NCBI GenBank assembly: GCA_002682825.1
Contig: NOKP01000006.1
Location: 558,001-622,000 of the forward strand
Length of the DNA: 64,000 bases
Reading direction: 5' to 3'
Source: Neonectria sp. B-13
Lineage: Eukaryota; Ascomycota; Sordariomycetes; Hypocreales; Nectriaceae
Shown: positions 22,263 to 34,242 of the stretch, piece after piece
Numbering within the stretch: position 1 is the stretch's first letter
Layout of the letters: each line of letters begins with the position of its first letter
Notes under the pieces: model-generated
The model's input: only the letters and a program-made list of their open reading frames with translations
The model's database searches: none
Told to the model about the DNA's origin: nothing
Position numbers and translations under genes: made by a program

Positions 22263-24785
22263 GGCCCGGGTCACAGTCCCGTCTCAACTATAGTTTTGAT
22301 TAGCCTTTGGAAGGCTGCAACTGATTCATGAACAACAAGGCCGTTTCGACCTTGCCAACACGAAAGCGATTCTCCTGTCCATATGTTGCAGGTTCTCAGA
22401 TTCTCGCCTCGATAAAGAGTTTAAAATTCGTTTTAGAACGTCACATGGCCAATTCAAGCGGGGTCTTCTTAGCCATTCCCAGATTATCTAACTAACTCAA
22501 TGTCGAGTTCCACAGAAAGGTGACCCGAAGCATGAACTAGTGCTATTTTGGGAGAAGACTATGCCTGAAGCGGAATGTAGAATGAGAGCAATCATCCCCA
22601 CATCGACTAGATTGGTTGAGACGATGTCTTCCGCGCCCTCTTATCACAACTTGAACGACTCCAAATGAGATAACCGGAGAACATTGACCGGATGTTTGGC
22701 ACCCAGTCGGCAGGAACGCCGACTGATGAAGACATAATTTTCTAGTATTTGACTCCTGGATTTCTATCTTTGTTTCATCACGGCCGCGTTCATGGGCTAC
22801 TTTGCTCACCCTGTACCGACAACAACTAAATGCAAAGCAAAATTTTGGGTGCTTTCATGCTCGTGAAAATAGTTGGAATAAATTTCATACTCAAGATTGT
22901 TAAGTAGCGAGTTCATATGGTTCGAGATGTCCGCCCATGGCTGAACAGCTTTGCGTTTTGTTGCAATCATTTGGTAAACCACCTGGTTCGGAGTGCCAAG
23001 GACTATAACTACTCCACTTCAGCATTTTGTGATCGATGAATTATTGAAGCACTCCCGCCGAGAAAGAATTTGGTCTATAATAGGAAGCAAGGTCGAGTAT
23101 AATTTAAGCTACAACCAGATCAGTTCCATTTAATTCTAAGGAGTGTCGTGATATTACAGTGGATAATTTGGCAACCTTCATTCATCAACAATGCCCACAA
23201 AATAAATATCGCCAATTCTTCTTCTGGGGGGCACTTCAGTTCTTCGATTATGTCATTACATCCCCATCTAGTTTATTTTGCAAAGTTTCGCGTATTTTCT
23301 TTGAAGCGGCCGAGGAACCTAGACCGCAAACAGGATCCAGCCTTGGTGGCTTTCCGTCTTACACCACTTCGGCAACCCCGGCCATCCTGAATGCCGGGTA
23401 CAGTCTTTGTTCCCGGTGGCTAATTTGGCTACAGCTGGTTTGTGAAGCCCACCCCATCCCAATTTTCCACTTGAAACCACCACTACAGTGCTTTGTGGTA
23501 TGGTAGATATGTGGTTCAAGAGCGATGCTCTCGAAGGGCCGTGCAGGCACCCGGCGCTTTATCCGCAAGTGTCGTTATTCTGTGTCTCGGGTTTTAACCT
23601 GGCGGTTTGCGATGCGTCTTGTCGGATGGGTAGCTCAGGCATGTCCATGTTCCTTCCGCTCAGGTTGATTTCAACTTCTTCCCCAAACCAAACTTTGCTG
23701 CTTGCTGTCGGACTAGCACCCACCTCGTGGTCCTGCACAGAGATGCATATTAGCCCCCAACCCGTCTCAAGAATATGTTTTCAAAGGTAACGATGGCTTC
23801 CTATTTATTGTTGGAGAATTGTGGAAGGTCTTCTTCAAGCCGACACTTGGTGGCTCGGAATGATTCTTTCGTCACTCATCTGACTTTTGACTTATTTAGA
23901 CCCTTCCCCGGATGCCCGTAGAAACCAGACCACTGGGTCCGCATCCGAGGGCTTGGAGAGAACAAAGCCAAAGTTAAGAACGCCTCTTTCGAGTATGCAA
24001 AACATCATCCGAGGCTCACTCCCCACTAAGCTATCTTTCAGAGGGAGCTCCGAGTCGTTAGAGGACAAGTCACTGTTGTGGGAGGCTGAAACAACGAAGA
24101 TGTGGCTGTTGCTGGGCTGTTAGTCAATCGAAGCTATTCAGCCCCCGCATTCCACAGGACTGCGGCTACCCGACTCTACACCTTCGGAAGGCCTGGCGAC
24201 ACCGGTATCTGAAACTAACGGATTTGGAAGAGCGCCATGCCAAATATAGAAGCGTCAAGCGCGTCATACTTCCGCCGGATCATAACCCTGGTGATTAGTC
24301 GCCACGGCTAACCCGTATGTGACCTCGAAGATCTTGCGGCCTCGTTGTTTTGCCGCCATGGCGTGTGTATTGATCGGGTTTTAGCTGCCTAGATCCGAAC
24401 CGGTAAAGTCTCCTCGGGGACTGCGAAGGATTGGGATTGCCATGGTTCCATGGCTTGTTCGCGACCCAGCTCAAAACAAAAGCCCAAAAGGTTAACGACA
24501 CAGGGATATCGTTTGAATTAAGCGATAGGATAGCTACGAGTTTCCGGGGACCGACATCGCGCCACTTACCCCTGGTTCGATGCCCTGAATGACCGCCAAC
24601 CACGCTCGAAGGGACGACAATGGGAAAGTTGGAGTTCTGGACTCTTATACTTAACTTGGCTGGAGCTGACTCCACTTGTGCAAACTAGAGAAGGCCATAA
24701 GATTCCTAGAGGACCCTTGAAGCGATTCTGAATCCTGTTAGCCCCTCTATGCCCCCAGGCTCGACGATTATTGTTGATTGTAGCC
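22263..24785. other. Long divergent intergenic region, no gene seen
   Basis: 2.5 kb between the Zn2Cys6 gene (minus) and the WSC gene (plus). Stops are frequent in all frames and no frame shows a domain. Parts around 22840-23120 are AT-rich. It may hold long promoters or decayed transposon sequence, but I cannot name an element. Confidence 0.45.
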
Positions 24786-27700
24786 ATGAAGCTGTTCACT
24801 GCGCTGTTGGCCTCGGCCATTGCTGGCTTGGCCGACGGCCTCGGTTCTACAGATACGATCACCTGGGGAGGCGACAATACGCGTGCCGGATACCAGACGT
24901 GAGTGAATGAGTTCTTGCAGTATCCACTGTTTCTTCTCTTCATGAAGCTAACTTCATCTTGTCCAGAAATCACAACATGGATCCTGCGATTGTCGGCAGC
25001 TCCCAGTTCGACAAGTTGTTTAAGACACCCCTTCCTGGGAATTACGCCGGCGCTGCTGAGCAGATCTTCTCACAGCCCTTAGTCTACACTCCTTCGAAAG
25101 GCACAACACAATATGTCTACTGGGCTACGAGCCAGAACAACGTCTACAAGATGGATGCCAAGACTGGAGAAATTGTCGCATCCAAAAACCTCCACATCCC
25201 TTTTCTGACGGCTGATCTGGATGGATGTGTTGACATCAACCCGTGCATTGGTGTTACTGCAACCGGTGTCATCGATCCCGCCACAGACACCCTTTACTTG
25301 ACTGCAAAGACATACCTCAAGCAAGACGCCGGCCCCGTTGCTCAAGGAAGACCGGCTGGTAGATACTACATCCATGCTTTGGATGTCAACGATCTCTCCG
25401 AGAGGCCCAACTTCCCCGTCAACTTGGAAGGCCTGATTGCAACCAACAACCCCGAGCGCATGTTTACTGGCGGCATCCACCACCAACGACCTGGACTGCT
25501 CCACACCGGCCAGTTCATCTACGCAGGATTTGCTTCTCACTGTGTCCAATACAACTTCACCGGCTGGATCATTGGCTTCGACAAGTCCACTGGCAACATC
25601 GTCGAGCGGTGGGCAACGCAAGGAAAGGGTGTGCCCGCCGACGTCAAGGGAGGCGGGATCTGGATGTCGGGAGGAGGACTCTCCTCAGATGACGCCGGCT
25701 CTATGTTCTTCGCCACCGGAAACGGATATGCCTCCCAGTTGGCGACGGCTCCTGTCAATGGCTTCGATCCCCCAACCTCGCTGGAAGAAGCGGCCGTTCA
25801 CATGACCATCAACTCTGATGGAAGTCTCACAATTGTTGATTTCTTCATGCCGTATGAAAAACAGGAACTTGATGGAGGTGACAAAGATCTGGGAACCAGT
25901 CCACTTGAGATGCTGCCAAGTCAGTTTTCATGCGGAGACGTGAAACGTATAGGAGTTGTCACCGGTAAGAGTGGTAAGACCTACTGGCTCAACCTCGACA
26001 ATCTCGGAGGTTACCGCAACGGACTCAACCACAAGGACAAGGTCATCCAGGTGTTCCAGAATGAGAACTCGGTCTACGCGGGTGCAGGTGTGTACCCTCT
26101 GGAGGGTGGTTACATTTACATCAATGGTACGTTCAAGTCTCAACAGAAACAATGACGACCAAAATATTGACAGCATGATAGTCATTCAATATCCAACCCA
26201 CGTCTTCAAATTCTCTTGCACCAACGGTGTGCCGTCGTTCACAAAGGTCGCCGACAGTCCTACCAGCAATTCCTACATTCTCGGAGTCGGCCATGGCACT
26301 GTTACTTCGTTGAACGGCCAGGAGGGCACAGGTCTCGTCTGGACGACAGATGTTCAAGGCATCAACTTCAAGATCTACAAAGCTATTCCCAAGGATGGCA
26401 GTATGGTCGTACTCAGGTCATTTACAGTCCCCGGAATCACCAAGTTCACCCGCCCCGTTTTCGGAGACGGCATCGTTTACATCGGCACAACCCAGGGTGC
26501 TGTCTATGGCTACGGTTCCTTGAACAAGTCGCCCCTAAACTGCACTTCTCCTATCGACTTTGGAAGTATCGATGTCTCCTCTACGAGCAGTGAACAGACC
26601 ATCACTTGCAAGGCCCTTGTTGACGTCTCTGTCACTGGCATCGAACTTGAAGATGACACCAACTACGCAATCTCCGGAGTGCCATCTGTGCCGCTCGCCG
26701 TCACCAAGGGAAGCACTTTCACCATGAAGGCAAAGTTCGCGCCCAAGAGCGTTGGTCGACAGGCTGGCAATATTATTGTGAACGCCACTGTCACGGGCGA
26801 TGACAGCTACGGCAAATCAACCAATGCCAGACTCACGGGTATGGGGCAGAGTTCCGGCGCTCTACTGACTGTCAGCCCCAAGTCCGTGTCGTTTTCTGGG
26901 GTTATCGTTGGCCAGGATCCCGACGGCGAGACTGTGCTATTGAACAATGACGGAAGCTCTAGTCTCGACATTACCAGTGTCATGTATTCAACTGAGAGTG
27001 CCACTACCGGCTTTACTACCTGGAGCGGCTCTGGAGATCCCAAGTTCAGCAAGTTTACCTTGCAGAATGTTCCAAGCAGTGTCAGTGGCAACAAAGCTAC
27101 TGCTGTCACCATCCAGCTCGATGCTTCTACCGTTGGAACTTATAAGGGATGGGTGAAGTTTGTCTCGACTGGCGGAAGCGGCACTGTTGCCATCACTGGA
27201 TCAGTTGGTTCAGCGCCTGTTGCTCTCCTAGAATTCCAAAAGCCAGATGGTTCAGGCTGGGTCACATATGACAAGAACACCAACTTCACCTTCGGCAACG
27301 TTACTGAGAACACCTCAAGGTCGCTCAAGTTCCGCGTCACGAACAATGCTCCCGAGAACGGTGTCAAGTTGTCTATTACCGTCTCCAAGCCTCCTTTTGG
27401 TGTCAGCGGCATTATTAGGGCTGTGAACCAAGTTGATCTCGCCGAAGGAACCTCGCTGGCTGCCGGCCAGAGCGCAACAGCTGTGCTGACTTGTACCGTT
27501 CCTAAAAGCCAATGGAACCTGGATCCATTCAACGGCACCGCGCAGTGGACTATTAACACGAACGATCCCACTCTGGACAAACAGTTTATCCAATTCTTCT
27601 GCAACGCTGTCACTGAGCAGGCGCCTCCTTTGCTCCCCAATGGTCAGGGAAGATACCGCTATATTGGTTGCTACAAGGAGAACAACCCTGGTCGTCAGCT

Positions 27701-29644
27701 ATCTAATCAGATTCTGGCCACTGACACCTTAACCACTGCCATCTGTATTAAGGCTTGCGGTGACAAGGGTAACGTCTTCTGTGGAACTCAATACCGCCGC
27801 GAATGCTGGGCTGGAGATAAGATCCCCACTCTCAAGGTCGACGATCTAAACTGCAACTTCGATTGCGCTGCAGACCTCAACGGCATATGTGGTGGTAATG
27901 GGGTCGGCAGTGGATCTGGTGGAGCGTATATCAGTCTTTTTGCCGATACCCTTCAGTATAAGAACACCTCCAGCTCTTCAACTACAACTACGACCACAAC
28001 CTCGACCACGGCGATAACCAACAGCGACATTGCCAGCGGAACTACTAGCACGGGCAGTTCCACCACCAGCGCAGTAGAGGCTCCAAAGGGGCCGTTTGTG
28101 AATCCGGGTGCGAACGGATATCACCACATCGGCTGCTACACCGAGGGTAAAAACGGAAGAGCGCTGCCCAATGGCCGGGCAAACGACAACCCAACCGTGG
28201 CCAAATGTATTTTGGCATGCAAAACAGGGAGCTTCCTCTATGCTGGCTTGGAGTATGGCGGAGAGGTGAGGATCCCTGCTGCCATGAAGTAAACAATGTA
28301 CTAACCCTAAACAGTGTTGGTGTGGTAGTGCTTTCGCCGATGGTTCTGTGCTCACGAGTCTTTCAGACTGCAAGATGACTTGCAACGGTTTGTCTCTCTG
28401 TCTTCCTTGAATTAACATGACGAGGCTAATATATATCAGGGAACACTACGGAGTACTGTGGTGATGGAAACAGACTCAATGTGTACCAGCGTGACGAAGT
28501 CAGCTCTTCCACTTCGACCTCTGTTACTCCGACTTCTGCGGCTACATCCAGCACAGCTTCCTCGGCCACATCAGCTACTACCTCCAGCGCTTCTTCGACC
28601 ACTTCCACTTCCACCACCACGTCTTTCACCACCATAACAACGACGACAAGTGCCAAGGCCACTCCTACTGGCCCTCAGATCAATGACAAAATTGGAACCT
28701 GGGACTTCCAAGGCTGTTGGACTGAAGCAACTAGTGGACGTGCTCTAAATTCCAAGAGCTACGCCAAGGACGACATGACTCTCGACAACTGCGCAACCTT
28801 CTGCGACGGCTATGACTACTTCGGAGTCGAGTACGGTCGAGAGTGCTATTGTGGCAACAAGCCGAATACTGGCAGTGTCAAGGCTGATAACCAGAGGGAT
28901 TGCTCATTCATTTGCCCTGGCGACAAGACGCAGTACTGTGGTGCTGGAAACAGACTTCAGCTGTACAATAAGGCGGCTGTGGCGACCTCTTCCACATCTT
29001 CTTCCACTGGGTTTAGCACGACCACCACCAAAACATTGACCACATCAAGCTCCGATTTGCCCACGAGCAGTAGCACCACTTCCAAGGACAACACTACTAC
29101 CACCTCGACGAAGACAATTGACAGTACCACCACTACCTCAACAACAACCAGCGCAACCAAGTCTGCCACTCCCTCCATTTTCGAGGGCAACAAGAACTTC
29201 ACCAACTACTCGTGCATTTCCGAACCTTCCAATGGTCGTCTTCTTGGCAAACAGGTCCTGAACGATAACAAGATGACTATTAAGATGTGTCTCGAGAGTT
29301 GCTATGACTACAAGTTCGCTGGTGTCGAGTACGGCGTGGAATGTTGGTGTGGCAACACCTTGAACCTGAACGGAAGCACGGGAGCCACGCCGGGTAAGAA
29401 CGTCAGTAATTCCGACTGTAACTTCAAGTGCCCAGGCGATACCCTTGTATTCTGTGGTGCCGGCAACAGGCTGAACCTGTACATCAACAATATCACGTCG
29501 TCCTCGACTACAATGTCAACAACTGGAACCTCGACGGCGACTACCGCGACCTTCACAACGACCACTAAAATGTCGGAAACGATAACAGGGACGTCAAGGA
29601 CGTCGACAACAGGCACAGGGTCCTCAACCTCGACCGCGGGATAG
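24786..29644 (+). CDS. Secreted propeller / Hydin-like / four-WSC protein
   Basis: Five exons (24786-24898, 24967-26126, 26182-28265, 28315-28387, 28440-29644) give 1544 residues. MKLFTALLASAIAGLADG is a signal peptide. Residues about 25-540 form a PQQ-dehydrogenase-like propeller with blades such as YVYWATSQNNVYKMDAKTGE and GKTYWLNLDNLGGYRNG. Residues about 540-900 resemble ASPM/SPD-2/Hydin immunoglobulin-like repeats (CTSPIDFGSIDVSSTSSEQ, FAPKSVGRQAGNIIVNATV). Four WSC modules follow at about 913, 1068, 1228 and 1391, with signatures YIGCYKENNPGRQL, HIGCYTEGKNGRAL, FQGCWTEATSGRAL and the diverged YSCISEPSNGRLL, plus ECWCG and YCGAGNRLQLY ends. Ser/Thr-rich linkers join them. WSC modules bind wall glucans, so a role in the wall or on plant polysaccharide is likely. 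There is no C-terminal membrane helix. Splice joins inside WSC2 restore GLEYGGE to CWCGSAF. Confidence 0.88.
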
Positions 29645-29827
29645 AGGCGTTTAAGATCGTAGGTGATGGACTAAGTAGTTAATGAATACAATGAACTTTT
29701 CTTTCGTTACTTTCTCAGCCCCCCGTCACTCCGCTGTAGTGTGGTCCCTAAGCTGGTTTCAACTGCCTCGTGGTTATATAATTGTTACTTATTGTACCTA
29801 AACCAGCTGCTCATGATCTAATGGTTA

Positions 29828-30493
29828 CTACAAGTACATAAATTTGAGCTTCTCAGCCTCAACTGCTTTTCTGATACCTTCCACAGACTCTAGGCGGCGA
29901 GCAAATATGCTGTAGTTTGGGTATTCTGCCGCCATATCAATCCCGATTTGCTTGCCCCACCGAGAGAACACGTAAATGTAGAAATCCGCGACTGTTAAAG
30001 CATCCCCGACAACAAACTTTTTGTCCTTGGTCCGTGTGTCGATTCTGGCAAAGCACTTGTGGATGACCTCCTTGCCTTTCGCTCTGACTAGGTCGAAAGT
30101 GGCCGGGTCATCGCTGAAACGGCCGGGTCGTAGCATCATGCCGAAACCAACAGCGTGCATCGTGCCAGAGAGCCAATTTAGCCATTCGGCTACTCTTGCC
30201 CGGCCCAGCCCATTGTCTGTGAATAGTTCTGCTTCTGGCACAAGAGTGGAGATGTAGTTGAGGATGGCTGGCAGCTCCGTAATGACCTCCCCGTCGACGT
30301 CCAGAGCAGGGACATATCCCTGAGGATGGATGTTGAGATAGTCTGCGTGTGAGATTGTTCCGTCTGCAGACTCAACTCCTTCAGGGCCGAATTTCATTTC
30401 CATAGCAGTGGCCGGAATCCCAAAGTGTAGGAGGACAGCGTGAGGAACGATGGCACAGGACCCGTTCGCCTGGTAGAGGGTGAGGTTTGGCAT
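29828..30493 (-). CDS. Glutathione S-transferase
   Basis: Intronless, 221 residues, start ATG at 30493. The N-terminal thioredoxin-like half reads MPNLTLYQANGSCAIVPHAV and ends with VPALDVDGEVITELPAILNY, where the Glu-Leu-Pro-Ala-Ile stretch forms the glutathione gamma-glutamyl site. The all-helical half contains ARVAEWLNWLSGTMHAVGFG and FVVGDALTVADFYIYVFSRW, the N-capping and hydrophobic staple motif of GSTs. The layout resembles bacterial beta-class and fungal GstA-like enzymes, which conjugate glutathione to electrophiles in the cytosol. It sits tail-to-tail with the WSC gene (183 bp) and just downstream of the dual-finger regulator, which may control it; that is inference. Confidence 0.88.
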   Translation of the reverse strand: MPNLTLYQANGSCAIVPHAVLLHFGIPATAMEMKFGPEGVESADGTISHADYLNIHPQGYVPALDVDGEVITELPAILNYISTLVPEAELFTDNGLGRARVAEWLNWLSGTMHAVGFGMMLRPGRFSDDPATFDLVRAKGKEVIHKCFARIDTRTKDKKFVVGDALTVADFYIYVFSRWGKQIGIDMAAEYPNYSIFARRLESVEGIRKAVEAEKLKFMYL

Positions 30494-30982
30494 TGTTGAT
30501 TGTAGTTAAGCCCTGGCTTGATTGAAACAAGGGTGAAAGCGAAGGGATCGGGGCTTGACAATTGTAAATACTTGTAAGATCAGCAACCCAAGTACTTATA
30601 GCGCCTGTGGCCTGTTCTTCGTTGGCGCACTCTTGACGCGGTACATGACACATTCCTTCTCTAAGTTCTCTTGGCCTACGTCGAGCAAACAGCGCTGACC
30701 AATTGCCATGCATTAGTTTTAGATCACACCTGGTTCGGATTTCAGAGCTAAGATTCATTTAGTCTATGAGTTACAGATGTCGAAGGATCGGTGGCTGTGA
30801 GGCCCCGGAATCCGACATGATTTCAAAGCGCGGCTGGATTCCCCCGGTCGAGCGGGGTCTGAGGTGGTTGGCATTCGAATTGGACACCTGTCTTCTTTCC
30901 GTATCGAGCGAAATTTCTCATTATTGTGGTTTAATGCAGGCAACGCCATCCAATGGTAGGGTCCTAACTGGCAAGTGTAAAA
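30494..30982. other. GST promoter / regulator 3' flank
   Basis: 489 bp between the GST start and the stop of the upstream regulator, both on the minus strand. It must hold the GST promoter. No element recognised. Confidence 0.5.
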
Positions 30983-33550
30983 TTACAACTTCCGCGGAGA
31001 TCGAAGCATGGGCGCAATGTCATCGCCAAGTCCCCATCTGCGGCTCCCCTGCGGCAGAGTTGCCGAGAACTGAGCCATCCATCCATCTACCACACATCTA
31101 CAAAACGCAATGCCATGTAATCCCGCCGTGCCACCCGAGTGAATCCAGTTCTCAAGGCGTGCGGTGCTCTGCAAGTCCGGAGGATCAACTCCAATGTTGA
31201 TGTGGTCCAGACTCGGAATACAGCTGCATGTTGCCTCGGCGTACATCATGTACGCCCACACCACCAGAGCGCTCATGGAGGTTGCTAGGTAACCAATCGG
31301 ATCGATGTATCTGGTCTGGGGCTCGTTGGCGTCCGCGACGGCTTCACGCATCCTAAGAGCTCCCACGGCATGAAGCAGTGCCCTTCTACTCTCCGCCGTG
31401 GCAGCCCATTCATGAAGCTGGGCTTCGTAATTTTGAATTCTGGGTGGTGTTGACGGTTCGTTCTGTGTCGGGGTGTCCATATACGTCGCAACAGCGCTGA
31501 TTGTCCGTACATCGGCATACAGTTGCATTCCTTGGATGTGATATAGCATCAGAGCATCGGACAGGAGACACTTGATGTGGACCGTTGCAGCGTGTCTTTC
31601 GCGACACGGGTCCTCGTCAAATCTCCCCAGGTATGCTACAAACGGAAGGCCTGCTGTCTTCTCAGTGAGGAAGCTTTGACTGCATTGTTGAGATATCCGT
31701 TCCAACTCGGCTTTCCACGTCTCGAGGTGCCAAGCCAGGGATCTCAGGGAATCCAGCCCGACAGCGCCGGTTCGGCGAGATATTTGTAAGTGGTTCCATA
31801 TTCCCGGGTGCAAGCCGCAAAGGGCGAGGTGTACGTCTTCTAGGAGCAGAAGCGATCTCGCTCGCGAGTTTGGATTATTTGTGATTTCAGAGAGCTTATA
31901 ACTCGTGCGATCGGCAGGTTCCTGGGGCAGCCTCTTGAAGAACACGTCGAGGCCGTAGGCGTTCCAGAGCGCAAATGTTGACGGAAGGGCCACATCTAGC
32001 TCTTCTCGGTGAATCGTCGGCGGTTGCCATCGAGCGATTGACAAATACGCATCGATCTTGTACAAAGATGAGATTGTTCTTAGCCGCTAGCGTTAGAAAA
32101 TCAAAATCGTTCATCCTGGAGACAGGTCTTACCTTTTCCAGCGTTCCCGGATTGATTGTACCCAGGGCAAGAAGGTACCTGGAAAATGAATCCGTTGTTG
32201 ATGTCCAGAGCTTGAGCAGACGAAAAACTCAATCTCTCGTAGAACTGCAACCAACATGCCCTTGAGTAGGACTGATCTCGCCACGATTTTCTCATCCTAG
32301 AACGCAGTTGTCAGATGAATCAATCTTGCATTGAGCGGCATACTACATACCCCGTAGTAAAATGCAAAGATAATATTCAAGACTATTGCTTGATATAGCT
32401 CTGTCTGCCAGGGCTTCTCAGCTAGGTCGCGAGGTGTAGGTTTGGACTGCAAACGGTAAGTTGATGTCACAGAATGTCGAGGCACGGGGAAATACTGACC
32501 AGCTCTTCAAAGAACCTATCCATCAAAATTCTGTGAGTTTCAAGAGCGATGTCCTTCATGTCCTCCGGATCCTTCAGCCACGCTCCTATCATGACCACCG
32601 TTGTTGTCAACCCAATAGGAAGTGACTCAGTGTAGAAGGTGGGACCATGAATGACAGGCCATCCCTCATGGAAACGCCCCAAGTACTCGTCACTGCTGGC
32701 CTCAAACCATCGTTTATCTTTATCAGAAATTTGAAAGTCTTCTTTCAAAGTAGTGGTGCGTGATGCAAGGATACTGGCCAGCCGAGCCAATCCCACTACT
32801 GCAGGATTGTCACTCGGGTTCTGTTGCGACTCGAGGTCCAGTCCGCCAACAGGCACCGCTGCTGGAGATTCTTGTCTCATTTCTTCGTCGGTTGTCGAGA
32901 GCCCGGAGAGCAACGCGGGATCTGTGGTGGATTGCTCATCGTTCTTTGCACCGGTTGGACTCCCGCTTCCCCGGCCGTTTGAAGAAGCCAGCTTGAATGT
33001 GCAACTGATGCCTCGCTTCGAACAGAGAGAGCACTGATTGCCTCCGTCACATTTGGTCTTGTTCGCATGGCAAGCATCGCAGGCTCTGCCTCGTCGGGAA
33101 TCCGGCGTTGAGGTAAGATCATGGCGTGTCAAGTGGCGTCGCAATAGATCACTGCCAAGTCACAGGTTAGCAACAGGTGGTTCATATCCCGGAGGCAATG
33201 GGAACCGACTTGCGAGTGAACGACCGTTGACATATTGTGCAAACGAAATTTCGTTCGCCGTGGGTTGCTTGATGCCGCCGGAGATGCTCCTTTCTAATGA
33301 AGGCCTTCCCGCAGTGGCATACATGCCGGCTGGCAGATTGATCTCCCGGTACCGTGCTGGGAAACTGATTAGAAAGGCTCTGGGTTGCTGCGTCGGGAAT
33401 CCCACTTTCAACTCGACAGAAGAAAGCAGTGGATTCCGGGGAACGTGGGAAATAGACCAACCAGCGGGCAAATGGGTCCCCTTCCACGCCGACAGCCGGG
33501 TGGGATAGATCGCGGGATAGATCCTGGGAGAGATCGGTCCCGGAAGGCAT
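30983..33550 (-). CDS. Transcription factor with C2H2 and Zn2Cys6 fingers
   Basis: Five exons (33550-33210, 33151-32500, 32446-32351, 32296-32133, 32078-30983) give 782 residues. Two C2H2 fingers come first. Finger 1 is C78-x-C80-x12-H93-x3-H97 (unusually short between its cysteines). Finger 2 is C104-x2-C107-x12-H120-x3-H124, split by intron 1. A Zn2Cys6 cluster follows at C138-x2-C141-x6-C148-x5-C154-x2-C157-x6-C164. The rest is the fungal-specific regulatory domain: DEYLGRFHEGWPVIHGPTFY, GDEKIVARSVLLKGMLVAVL, TISSLYKIDAYLSIARWQPP and LPSTFALWNAYGLDVFFKRL. This double-finger layout is a known ascomycete class. The first in-frame ATG is at 33550; an open stretch runs upstream to 33655 without an ATG. 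It is divergent from the NmrA-like gene across a GGGAT-rich promoter. Confidence 0.88.
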
Positions 33551-33990
33551 CGTGATTACTGGAAGCTTAAGGTCGGGATGAGATAATGGGATAGAGCCCT
33601 CGTGTTGTTGCGGTGGTCCCTCAATGAGGTAAGCAGAGTGAGCATCAGACGGCAAAACAACAGCTCATGTGGGATCACAACTGAAAAGGCGACGATCAAG
33701 ACTGGTCGGTACACACAATAGGCCGAGCAGTGTCAGTGTCCAGAGTTCGTAATCCCCAGTTGTTGTTGGTCTGGGCCGGCAGGCGTGTGGGATAAATGGG
33801 ATGCGCGGGATCCGGTGGGATAAGCCGAGTGGGATGGACCAAATCCACCAAGATCCACGACCAGAGATCGCGAGGCAGGGTTCACAAGTGGCTCGAGTGA
33901 CTAATGGCCTGATGAGGTTAGTCAGTCGCCAGAGCATCCCGCACGCCATCCCGCCCGCCATCCCACTCGGCATATCCCACTCTGCGAGAC
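33480..33990. promoter_or_regulatory. GGGAT-rich divergent promoter
   Basis: Fifteen copies of GGGAT or ATCCC fall in under 500 bp, where about one would be expected by chance. First bases are at 33502, 33514, 33575, 33588, 33671, 33752, 33789, 33798, 33807, 33817, 33831, 33936, 33948, 33960 and 33974. The last nine lie in 190 bp, five as GGGAT followed by four as ATCCC. The first two are inside the N-terminal coding region of the dual-finger regulator (the DLSQDLSRDLSHP repeat); the rest lie between it and the NmrA-like gene. Regulatory function is inference. Confidence 0.6.
33815..33980. repeat. 23-bp inverted repeat, 120-bp spacer
   Basis: The left arm at 33815-33837 starts GTGGGATAAGCC. 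The right arm at 33958-33980 is its reverse complement with a single mismatch (22 of 23). Both arms are built from the GGGAT motif, so they could be paired protein sites or terminal repeats of a small element. Confidence 0.85.
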
Positions 33991-34242
33991 TTCCCAGGGC
34001 CCAACCTGGGCTAATTTGTCACTTCAACTTAGGTGAGCATTCGAGTACTGAGTAAGTGGCGGTAGCGCCACATACGCTGGCATGTTCGTGACGGGATCTA
34101 GAACGACGGATGTGTATATAGTTCTATTTGAGCTCTTCCAGTCTTAGGATTCATCAATCAATTCACAATCAACACACAACAATTCCATCAACCTAAGCAC
34201 AAAAACACCGAAACAACACAAAACACTGCCAACACTTCCACA

